Shown here: piece after piece, positions 34,427 to 41,083 of the stretch
Numbering within the stretch: the first letter of the stretch is position 1
How the letters are laid out: every line of letters begins with the position of its first letter
From: Achromobacter insuavis
GTDB lineage: Bacteria > Pseudomonadota > Gammaproteobacteria > Burkholderiales > Burkholderiaceae_B
Assembly: GCF_902859645.1 (NCBI RefSeq)
Contig: NZ_CADIJR010000024.1
Coordinates: 1-64,000, forward strand
DNA length: 64,000 nt
Direction of reading: 5' to 3'
Made by a program: the position numbers and the translations under genes
The notes under the pieces: model-generated
Database searches by the model: none
The model's input: the letters and a program-made list of their open reading frames with translations, nothing else
Told to the model about the DNA's origin: nothing

Positions 34427-34460
34427 ATTGGATACTCAACGTCCATCAAACATATCCAAT
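34427..34460. promoter_or_regulatory. Inverted repeat between the AhpD-like and AraC genes
   Basis: ATTGGATA (34427-34434) and TATCCAAT (34453-34460): perfect 8-bp arms, 18-base spacer. It lies 15 bp before the AraC start and 90 bp before the AhpD-like start, so it may control both. Confidence 0.5.
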
Positions 34461-34474
34461 CGTCCAAGCCCGTC

Positions 34475-35332
34475 ATGACGCCTCCCGTCGACCGCCTGTC
34501 TTCCCTGCTGGAGCAGTTCCGCGCCCGCGCCCGGCTGTTCCATAGCGGCGCCATGTGCGGCCTGACCCGGTTCGCGCCGGAAACCGGCCGGGGCTTCCTG
34601 CACGTGCTGCGGCGCGGCCGCATGGAGGTGCGCCATCCGCCGGGCGGCGGCCTGCCGCGGCGGCTGGCGCTGGCCGAGCCGACGCTGCTGTTCTATCCAC
34701 GGCCGGCGCGGCACGACTTCCACAATCCGCCGCGGGACGGTTCGGACTTCACCTGCGCCACGCTCGATTTCGACGGCGGCGCGCGCAATCCCCTGGTGCG
34801 CGCGCTGCCGCCGTTGATCGCCCTGCCGCTGGCGCGGGTCGAGGGGCTGGAACAATCCCTGGCGCTGCTGTTCGCCGAGACCGAATCGGTGCGCTGCGGC
34901 CAGCGCCTGCTGGCCGACAAGCTGTTCGAGGTGGTGTTGATCCAGCTGTTGCGCTGGCTCATCGACCATCCCGAACAGGCCGGCATCCAGGCCGGGCTGA
35001 TGGCCGGCCTGGCCGACCCGCGGCTGGCGCGCGCGCTGGTCGCCATGCACCAGGCGCCCGGCGCGTCCTGGAGCCTGGCCGCGCTGGCCGCCGAGGCCGG
35101 CATGTCGCGCAGCGCGTTCGCCGCCGCGTTCCACGAAACGGTCGGCCAGCCGCCGGCCGACTACCTGGCGGACTGGCGCCTGGCGCTGGCCCAGGCGCGG
35201 CTGCGCGAAGGGCGGCCGGTCAAATCGATCGCGGCCGAGCTGGGCTACGCCAACGCCTCGGCGCTGTCGCGCGCCTTCAGCCGCAAGCTGGGCGCCTCGC
35301 CGCGCGCCTGGCGGGAACAACCGGACGATTGA
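34475..35332 (+). CDS. AraC family regulator (cupin_6 type)
   Basis: A 285-residue regulator: N-terminal AraC_binding/cupin_6 domain (residues 1-180) and C-terminal AraC helix-turn-helix pair (SLAALAAEAGMSRSAFAAAF; VKSIAAELGYANASALSRAF; LGASPRAWR). This type is commonly divergent from AhpD-like, alkylhydroperoxidase or oxidoreductase genes, as here. The ATG at 34475 starts the domain; longer frames cross the inverted repeat. Confidence 0.87.
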   Translation: MTPPVDRLSSLLEQFRARARLFHSGAMCGLTRFAPETGRGFLHVLRRGRMEVRHPPGGGLPRRLALAEPTLLFYPRPARHDFHNPPRDGSDFTCATLDFDGGARNPLVRALPPLIALPLARVEGLEQSLALLFAETESVRCGQRLLADKLFEVVLIQLLRWLIDHPEQAGIQAGLMAGLADPRLARALVAMHQAPGASWSLAALAAEAGMSRSAFAAAFHETVGQPPADYLADWRLALAQARLREGRPVKSIAAELGYANASALSRAFSRKLGASPRAWREQPDD

Positions 35333-35421
35333 GGCCGCCCGCCATGCGGGTTCCCCAGAACTGGCGGCGGCCGCGCGGCGGCCCTACTATCGGGCACCCT
35401 CGCGCCCTTCCCAGGAATTCC

Positions 35422-36408
35422 ATGCGCCTTGCCTTCGCCCTGCTGTCTACGCTGGCCAGCCTGTCCGTCGCGGCCGCCGAACCGCCGACACCGATCGAGA
35501 ATTCGCTTGGCATGGTGTTGGTGCCGTTGCCGGCGGGCGCCTTCCAGATGGGCAGCGACGAGACGCCCGAAGCGCTGGCGCGCGACTATCCGCAATACCC
35601 GAAGGAACGCTTTGCGCAGCTGTTCGACGAAGCGCCGGTGCATACGGTGCGCATCACCCGGCCCTTTCTGATGGCGCGCACGGAAGTCACCGTGGGCCAG
35701 TTCCGGCGCTTCATCGAGGCCTCGGGCTACGTGCCGGAATCGGAAGCCGACGGCACCGGCGGCTACGGCTACAACGCCGCCTACGACCCCGAGGCCAGCG
35801 AGCGCGGCGACGCCTTCGAGGGGCGTGATCGCCGCTATTCGTGGCGCAACCCCGGCTTCGCCCAGACCGACGCGCATCCGGTGGTCAACGTCAGCTGGAA
35901 CGACGCCACCGCGATGGCGCGCTGGCTCAGCCGCGAGGAAGGCCGCGTCTACCGCCTGCCCACCGAGGCCGAATGGGAATACGCGGCCCGCGCCGGCGGC
36001 CGCGGCCGTTACCAGAACGGCGACGATCCGGCCGCGTTGCCGGACGTGGCCAACACGTTCGACGCCGACGCCGCGCCCCTGTGGCCAAAGTGGCAGGCGT
36101 TCGCCGCCGCGCGCCGCGACGGCCATGCCTTCACCGCGCCGGTGGCCAGCTACGCGCCGAACGCGTTCGGGCTGTACGACATGCACGGCAACGCCTGGGA
36201 ATGGGTGTCCGACTGGTATGGCGAGGACTACTACGCGCATTCGCCCCAGGATGACCCGCAAGGCCCCGCCAGCGGCAACGTCAAAGTGCGGCGCGGCGGC
36301 TCCTGGCACACCTGGGCGCTGTACGTGCGCTCGGCCTACCGCAACTGGAATACGGTGGAAACGCGCTATCCGCTGGTCGGATTCCGGCTGCTGCGCGAAG
36401 TGGATTAA
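35422..36408 (+). CDS. FGE-sulfatase domain protein without the catalytic cysteines
   Basis: A 328-residue exported protein (signal peptide near MRLAFALLSTLASLSVAAAEPP) with one FGE/SUMF1 C-lectin-like domain: GMVLVPLPAGAFQMGS at the start; EVTVGQFRRFIEASGY; WNDATAMARWLSREEGRVYRLPTEAEWEYAARAG; MHGNAWEWVSDWYG; RGGSWHTWALYVRSAYRN. True formylglycine-generating enzymes have cysteines in the RGGSF-x-C region; here that stretch is WHTWALYVR with no Cys, so copper-dependent sulfatase activation is unlikely. Other such proteins include PvdO-like and EgtB-type enzymes. Function unknown. Confidence 0.87.
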   Translation: MRLAFALLSTLASLSVAAAEPPTPIENSLGMVLVPLPAGAFQMGSDETPEALARDYPQYPKERFAQLFDEAPVHTVRITRPFLMARTEVTVGQFRRFIEASGYVPESEADGTGGYGYNAAYDPEASERGDAFEGRDRRYSWRNPGFAQTDAHPVVNVSWNDATAMARWLSREEGRVYRLPTEAEWEYAARAGGRGRYQNGDDPAALPDVANTFDADAAPLWPKWQAFAAARRDGHAFTAPVASYAPNAFGLYDMHGNAWEWVSDWYGEDYYAHSPQDDPQGPASGNVKVRRGGSWHTWALYVRSAYRNWNTVETRYPLVGFRLLREVD

Positions 36409-36458
36409 CGTAGACCGGTTAGCATAGCCGCAAGCAAAACTTTCAAAAGAGTCTCGAC

Positions 36459-36845
36459 ATGCATTCGCTGGGCCGCCTCGTCCTGCTCGTCAACGATTAC
36501 GACACCGCCATCGCCTTCTACCAGGACAAGCTGGGCATGGAGGTGTTCGTCGACATGGCCGTGGGGCAGCAACGCTATGTGCACCTGCGCCTGCACGAGC
36601 AGCCTTCGGTGGGCGTCTGGCTGCTGCAGGCCCAGACCCAGGCCCAGCGCGACCGCGTCGGCGACCAGACCGGCGGCCAGCCGGTGGGCGTGTTCTACAC
36701 CGACGACGTCGCCCGCGACCATGCCCGTTTCGCCGGGCGCGGCGTGCGCTTCACCAAGGAACCGGTGGACGACGGCAACGCCGTGTACGCGCACTTCATC
36801 GACCTGTACGGCAACGAGTTCGTGCTGGTGCAGAGCAAGCCGTAG
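36459..36845 (+). CDS. VOC family protein (glyoxalase/dioxygenase superfamily)
   Basis: A 128-residue protein of two beta-alpha-beta-beta-beta modules: LVLLVNDYDTAIAFYQDKLGMEV opens the first, and GVFYTDDVARDHARFAGRGVRFTKEPVDDG the second; the C-terminal FIDLYGNEFVLVQ is the usual VOC end with a metal-ligand Glu. These are metal enzymes or small-molecule binding proteins such as lyases or antibiotic-binding proteins. Substrate unknown. Confidence 0.88.
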   Translation: MHSLGRLVLLVNDYDTAIAFYQDKLGMEVFVDMAVGQQRYVHLRLHEQPSVGVWLLQAQTQAQRDRVGDQTGGQPVGVFYTDDVARDHARFAGRGVRFTKEPVDDGNAVYAHFIDLYGNEFVLVQSKP

Positions 36846-36956
36846 TCCGCCCGCCCCGTGGCCCGCGACGCAACCGCGCGCCGCACAAACGTACAAGACG
36901 GCCGGCTGGCGCGCGCCTAAGCTGGGGGTTTCCCATCGCCCCCCAAAGGAGCCCCC

Positions 36957-37322
36957 ATGTCCGCCACCGCCATCAACCTGGCCCGCAAGCTCTCGCTGAT
37001 CCAGGAGCCCTGGCAGCCCAAGGTCATCGCCGAGATGAACGACTACCAGTTCAAGCTGGTCAAGCTGCACGGCGAATTCGTCTGGCACGCCCATGCCGAC
37101 ACCGATGAGACCTTCATCGTGCTGGAAGGCCGGCTGCGCATCGAGCTGCGCGACGGCCACATCGACCTGGGCCCCGGCGAGATGGCCGTGATTCCCAAGG
37201 GCGTCGAGCACAAGCCCTGTGCCGAACACGAGGTGCACGCCATGCTGATCGAGCCGCGCGGCGTGCGCAATACCGGCGACCAGGGCGGCGAGCGCAGCGC
37301 GCCCAACGACGTCTGGATCTGA
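36957..37322 (+). CDS. Small cupin domain protein
   Basis: A 121-residue single-cupin protein. The first cupin motif is WHAHADTDETFIVLEGRLRIEL, with His/His/Glu metal ligands, and the second is LGPGEMAVIPKGVEHKP with the fourth ligand His. Mononuclear metal is expected. AAAGGAG lies just before the ATG. It is 112 bp after the VOC gene and ends 7 bp before a convergent MgtC gene. Function unknown (isomerase or dioxygenase possible). Confidence 0.87.
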   Translation: MSATAINLARKLSLIQEPWQPKVIAEMNDYQFKLVKLHGEFVWHAHADTDETFIVLEGRLRIELRDGHIDLGPGEMAVIPKGVEHKPCAEHEVHAMLIEPRGVRNTGDQGGERSAPNDVWI

Positions 37323-37329
37323 AGCCGGT

Positions 37330-37848
37330 TCAGGAACGGTCGGGCCCGATCAGCCGCTTCTCGCTCCTGGCGGCGATGCGCGCCTCGACCCGCCGCAGCA
37401 CCGCCAGCACGAACAACGCCATCGCCGTGCTGGCGACGGCGGTGGCCTCGCGGCCCATGCCGGCGGCCACGCCGATGGCGGCGGTCATCCAGATGCTGGC
37501 GGAGGTCGTCAGGCCGCGGATCTCGCGTTCGTCGCTGAGCTTGATGATGGCGCCGGCGCCGAGAAAGCCGATGCCAGCGATGACGCCCTGCAGCACCCGG
37601 CTGAGGTCGCCGACCTCCATGCCGTTCTGCAGCGGCACCAGCACGAAGATGGCCGCGCCCAGCGCCACCAGCATGTGGGTGCGCAGCCCGGCGGCCTTGC
37701 CGCTGCGTTCGCGCTCGTAGCCGAGCAGGCCGCCCAGGACCACTGCCATGCCCAGCCGCAGCACGATGCGGGTGGCCTCGCCGACATCGGGGATGTCGGC
37801 GAATTCGCTGCGCAAGGTGCTCCAGACTTCCAGCCAGATTTCCGCCAT
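37330..37848 (-). CDS. MgtC/SapB family membrane protein
   Basis: A 172-residue inner-membrane protein with four hydrophobic segments and the MgtC motifs RLGMAVVLGGLLGYERER and GIGFLGAGAIIK. The N-terminal MgtC_SapB domain is complete, but the C-terminal ACT-like domain of Salmonella MgtC (about 60 further residues) is missing; many short members lack it. MgtC proteins affect growth at low Mg2+ and survival in macrophages through ATP synthase or phosphate transport. Confidence 0.9.
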   Translation of the reverse strand: MAEIWLEVWSTLRSEFADIPDVGEATRIVLRLGMAVVLGGLLGYERERSGKAAGLRTHMLVALGAAIFVLVPLQNGMEVGDLSRVLQGVIAGIGFLGAGAIIKLSDEREIRGLTTSASIWMTAAIGVAAGMGREATAVASTAMALFVLAVLRRVEARIAARSEKRLIGPDRS

Positions 37849-37975
37849 CGCCGTCTCCCGCGTGCAGGGTGTGCGCGTCCAGCATAGCAGGCCGGCGCTG
37901 GCGCGGCGCCGGCCATCTGGTTTACAACGTCATCCTGGTCCGCGCTACGACGGACGCGATCGCGAGGAGCTTGGG

Positions 37976-38752
37976 ATGGATCTGCAGCTGGAGGGCAAAC
38001 GCGTACTGATCACGGGCGCGTCCAAGGGAATCGGCCTGGCCTGTGCCATGGCGTTCGCGCGGGAAGGCGCCGAGCCGATCCTGGCGGCGCGCGACGACGC
38101 GGCGCTGCAGGCCGCCGCCGCCGCGATCGCCGCGCAGACCGGCCGGCAGGCCCGCACGCTGGCGGTCGACCTGGCGCAGCCGGGCGCGGCGGCGCGCGTG
38201 GTCGAACACACCGGCGCCATCGACATCCTCGTCAACAACGCCGGCGCGGTGCCGGGCGGCGCGCTGGACCAGGTGCAGGACGAACGCTGGCGCGCCGGCT
38301 GGGACCTGAAGGTGCATGGCTACATCGACCTGGCGCGCCACTATTACCCGTTGATGCGGACCGCCGGCAACGGCGTCATCGCCAACATCATCGGCATGGC
38401 CGGCGCGGCGCCGCGCGCCGACTACATCTGCGGCGCGGCCGCCAACGCCTCCCTGATCGCGTTCACGCGCGCCCTGGGCGGCGACGGGCCGCGCCATGGC
38501 GTGCGCGTGTTCGGCGTGAATCCGTCGCGCACCCGCACCGACCGCGTGCTGACATTGGCCAAGCAGCGCGCGCAGGCCCGCTGGGGCGATGAATCGCGCT
38601 GGCAGGAAACCCTGCACGACCTGCCCTTCGGCCGCCTGATGGAAGCCGGCGAGGTGGCCGACATGGTGGTGTTCGGCGCCTCGCCGCGCGCCGGCTACCT
38701 GAGCGGCACGGTGATCGACCTGGACGGCGGCGAGCAGTACGCCGGCCGCTGA
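37976..38752 (+). CDS. SDR family protein with altered catalytic residues
   Basis: A 258-residue Rossmann protein of the SDR superfamily: TGASKGIG near residues 14-21, VNNAG, and the C-terminal GRLMEAGEVADMVVFGASPRAGYLSGTVIDLDGG. The catalytic part is unusual: NIIGMAG replaces NISS-x-x-G (no Ser), and YICGA replaces Y-x-x-x-K (no Lys), so the usual proton relay is missing. A similar Y-I-C-G stretch occurs in a divergent SDR subgroup. Cofactor binding is likely; classical dehydrogenase activity is doubtful. GAGGAG lies 9 bases before the ATG. Confidence 0.82.
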   Translation: MDLQLEGKRVLITGASKGIGLACAMAFAREGAEPILAARDDAALQAAAAAIAAQTGRQARTLAVDLAQPGAAARVVEHTGAIDILVNNAGAVPGGALDQVQDERWRAGWDLKVHGYIDLARHYYPLMRTAGNGVIANIIGMAGAAPRADYICGAAANASLIAFTRALGGDGPRHGVRVFGVNPSRTRTDRVLTLAKQRAQARWGDESRWQETLHDLPFGRLMEAGEVADMVVFGASPRAGYLSGTVIDLDGGEQYAGR

Positions 38753-38762
38753 CCCGTCGGCG

Positions 38763-39452
38763 TCAGCGCGCCGCGGCCCAGCCGGCCAGCAGCGCCGGCA
38801 ACTGCGCCATGTCGGTGAAGACGTGGGCCACGCCGACGTCGCGCAGCGCCTCGGGACCGCTGTGGCCGTTGTCGCTGGGGCTGTAGCCGAACACCGTGGC
38901 GCCCGCCGCCACGCCGGCGGTGGCGCCGGTGACGGTGTCCTCGACCACGGCGCAGCGGCGCGGGTCCACGCCCAGCGCGCTGGCGGCGGCCAGATAAACA
39001 TCGGGATAGGGCTTGCTGCGCGGCATTTCGTGGCCGCTGAAGACGCGTTCGCTGAAGCAGTCGGCGATGCCGACCTTGGCCAGCTGCAGCTCGACCTTGC
39101 GGCGGTCGGCGCCCGAGGCCACCGCGATGCGGCCGTCCAGCGTCCGGTGCAGGGCGCGCACCGCGTCGGGCGCGCCGGGGATTTCCAGCAGTTCCAGGTC
39201 GAGCGCGGCATTGCGGCGCTCGCGGAATTGCGCGAACCAGTCGGGCGACAGCGCCACGCCGGTGCGCGCCTGGATCAGCGGCAGTTCGTCGCGCACCGCC
39301 TTGCCGGTGAAGATGCGGGTGGCTTCTTCGAAGGTGATCGCCCAGCCCAGTTCGTTGAGCATCTCGGTCAGGACGCGGGCGGTGATCGGCTCGGAATCGA
39401 CCAGGACGCCGTCACAGTCGAACAGCACGGCGTCAAAGGGAAAATCAGTCAT
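38763..39452 (-). CDS. HAD superfamily phosphatase (beta-phosphoglucomutase-like)
   Basis: A 229-residue HAD hydrolase with all four motifs: FDCDGVLVDSE (nucleophile and acid/base Asp), ASGADRRK (Ser), SKPYPDVY (Lys) and VVEDTVTG (acidic pair), plus a helical cap of the subfamily IA type. Such enzymes hydrolyse sugar phosphates or phosphoglycolate. The ATG at 39452 starts just before MTDFPFDAVLFD; the open frame upstream has no signal. Confidence 0.9.
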   Translation of the reverse strand: MTDFPFDAVLFDCDGVLVDSEPITARVLTEMLNELGWAITFEEATRIFTGKAVRDELPLIQARTGVALSPDWFAQFRERRNAALDLELLEIPGAPDAVRALHRTLDGRIAVASGADRRKVELQLAKVGIADCFSERVFSGHEMPRSKPYPDVYLAAASALGVDPRRCAVVEDTVTGATAGVAAGATVFGYSPSDNGHSGPEALRDVGVAHVFTDMAQLPALLAGWAAAR

Positions 39453-39623
39453 TGCAGGCAGCGGGAAAGGGGTCCATGAAGCCCACAAGCATACTGCACG
39501 GCCCATCCCCGCCCCGGTCACGGGCGCGCGCCGCGGCCGCAAGCAACGGAGTGCCCGCGGCCGCGCGAGCCGTTATGCTGTCCTTCGCCGGCGCCCCGCC
39601 CTGTCCACCGCTTCCCGCCCTCC

Positions 39624-40331
39624 ATGACGCCACCCGATACCGCCCCGACCGCCGCCCGGCGCCGGCCCCGCAAGGCCGCTGCGCCGGCAACCCCGCCGAC
39701 GCCGGCCCTGTTCGAGCGCGCCGCCCGCCACCTGGCCGCGCTGGACGCCGACTGGGCCCGCCACGTCCAGGCCATCGGCCCCTGCCTGCACGCCTCGCGC
39801 CCGGCGCGCGAGCCCTACGAAGCGCTGGTGCGCGCCATCGCCTACCAGCAGCTGCATGCGCGCGCCGGCGACGCCATCCTCGGCCGCCTGCTGGCGCTGT
39901 ATCCCGGCCAGTCCTTTCCGCGGCCGCGCACGCTGCTGGATACCGATCCCGAGCTCCAGCGCGCCTGCGGCTTTTCGGCGTCCAAGCTGGCCACCATCCG
40001 CGGCATCGCGCAGGCGGCGCTGGACGGCGTGATCCCCGAACGCGAGGAAGCGCTGGCGATGAGCGACGAGGCCCTGATCGAACGCCTGGTGGCGCTGCGC
40101 GGCGTGGGTCGCTGGACCGTGGAAATGCTGCTGATCTACACGCTCGAACGCATGGACATCCTGCCGGTGGACGACTATGGCGTGCGCGAGGGCTACCGCC
40201 GCCTGAAGCGCCTGGACAAGGCGCCGTCGCCGGCCCAGATGCGGGCCATCGGCGCAGCCTTCAGCCCGTACCGCACGATCGCCGCGTGGTACCTGTGGCG
40301 CCTGCCCGCCGCGCCGGCGACAACGCCATGA
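39624..40331 (+). CDS. DNA-3-methyladenine glycosylase, AlkA-like HhH-GPD
   Basis: A 235-residue HhH-GPD glycosylase that excises alkylated bases such as 3-methyladenine. The hairpin is LRGVGRWTVEMLLIYTL and the catalytic Asp184 lies in ILPVDDYGVREGY. The N-terminal 28 residues are Lys/Arg/Pro/Ala-rich and probably disordered. It lacks the N-terminal AlkA domain of E. coli (282 residues), as is usual for the short AlkA/Mag form. The TGA overlaps the ATG of a 2OG oxygenase gene, which links the two. Confidence 0.92.
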   Translation: MTPPDTAPTAARRRPRKAAAPATPPTPALFERAARHLAALDADWARHVQAIGPCLHASRPAREPYEALVRAIAYQQLHARAGDAILGRLLALYPGQSFPRPRTLLDTDPELQRACGFSASKLATIRGIAQAALDGVIPEREEALAMSDEALIERLVALRGVGRWTVEMLLIYTLERMDILPVDDYGVREGYRRLKRLDKAPSPAQMRAIGAAFSPYRTIAAWYLWRLPAAPATTP

Positions 40332-41011
40332 ACGCCGCCGGCCATCCGCTGGACCGCTACGACTGGACCCGGATCCTCGGCCAGCTGGACGCCGAAGGCT
40401 GGGCGCCGCTGCCCGCGCTGTTCGACCCGCCGCAGGCGCGCGAACTGGCACGGGCTTTCGACGACCCGGCCGCCGTGCGCATCGCCAGCGAACGCGATGA
40501 ACGCCGCGCGCTGCGCCTGCCCGCGCCGCCGCTGCTGCGCGACCTGCCGCGCGCCCTGCATGCGCGGCTGCTGCCGCTGGCGCAGTCCTGGGCGCAGCGG
40601 CTGGGCCGCGATATCCGCGATCCGCCGGACCCGGATGCCGGGCGGGCCGCGCCGGACATCGACCCGGCCGCCCTCACCCGCCTGCGCCAGGACGGCTTTG
40701 AAGCGCTGCGACACGCGCACGACGACACGGCGTTCCCCATCCTGCTGGTGGCGCTGCTGTCCGATCCCGCCCACGACTTCAGCGGCGGCGAATTCGTCAT
40801 GACCGAGCAACGCCCGCGCCAGCAGTCCCGCCCCCTGGTACTGCCGCTGGGCCTGGGCGACGCCGCCCTGATCGCCTGCGCCCACCGCCCCATCCACGGC
40901 GCGCGCGATGACTACCGCGCCACCCTGCGCCACGCCGTCAGCCGGGTGCGCGACGGCGAACGGCGTGGCCTGGAACTGCCCCTGGACGATCCCCGGTCCG
41001 TCCCCGGATAA
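40328..41011 (+). CDS. 2OG-Fe(II) oxygenase, second paralogue
   Basis: A 227-residue dioxygenase related over its length to the one at 32411-33106; both begin DWTRI, share FSGGEFVMTE and end with a similar RHAVSRVRDGERRGL region. The iron site appears as His131-x-Asp133 in RHAHDDTAF, with a loop two to four residues shorter than in the paralogue, and His202. The central stretch before it is divergent, with Asp/Pro-rich DPPDPDAG. It overlaps the AlkA-like gene by 4 bp, mirroring the alkB pairing. Activity is probable but the altered iron-site loop leaves some doubt. Confidence 0.82.
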   Translation: MNAAGHPLDRYDWTRILGQLDAEGWAPLPALFDPPQARELARAFDDPAAVRIASERDERRALRLPAPPLLRDLPRALHARLLPLAQSWAQRLGRDIRDPPDPDAGRAAPDIDPAALTRLRQDGFEALRHAHDDTAFPILLVALLSDPAHDFSGGEFVMTEQRPRQQSRPLVLPLGLGDAALIACAHRPIHGARDDYRATLRHAVSRVRDGERRGLELPLDDPRSVPG

Positions 41012-41051
41012 CGCATCGCCTGGCGGATCGACCTGTTTTTTCCAGATTGCA

Positions 41052-41074
41052 TTTTGCATATTCAATATGCAAAA
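41052..41074. promoter_or_regulatory. Perfect palindromic operator before the aconitase gene
   Basis: TTTTGCATAT-TCA-ATATGCAAAA: 10-bp arms and a 3-base centre, ending 9 bp before the start codon at 41084. It is probably bound by the GntR regulator encoded after the aconitase gene. It also excludes the in-frame TTG at 41054 as start, since that codon lies in the left arm. Confidence 0.65.
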
Positions 41075-41083
41075 CTAGCGGCC

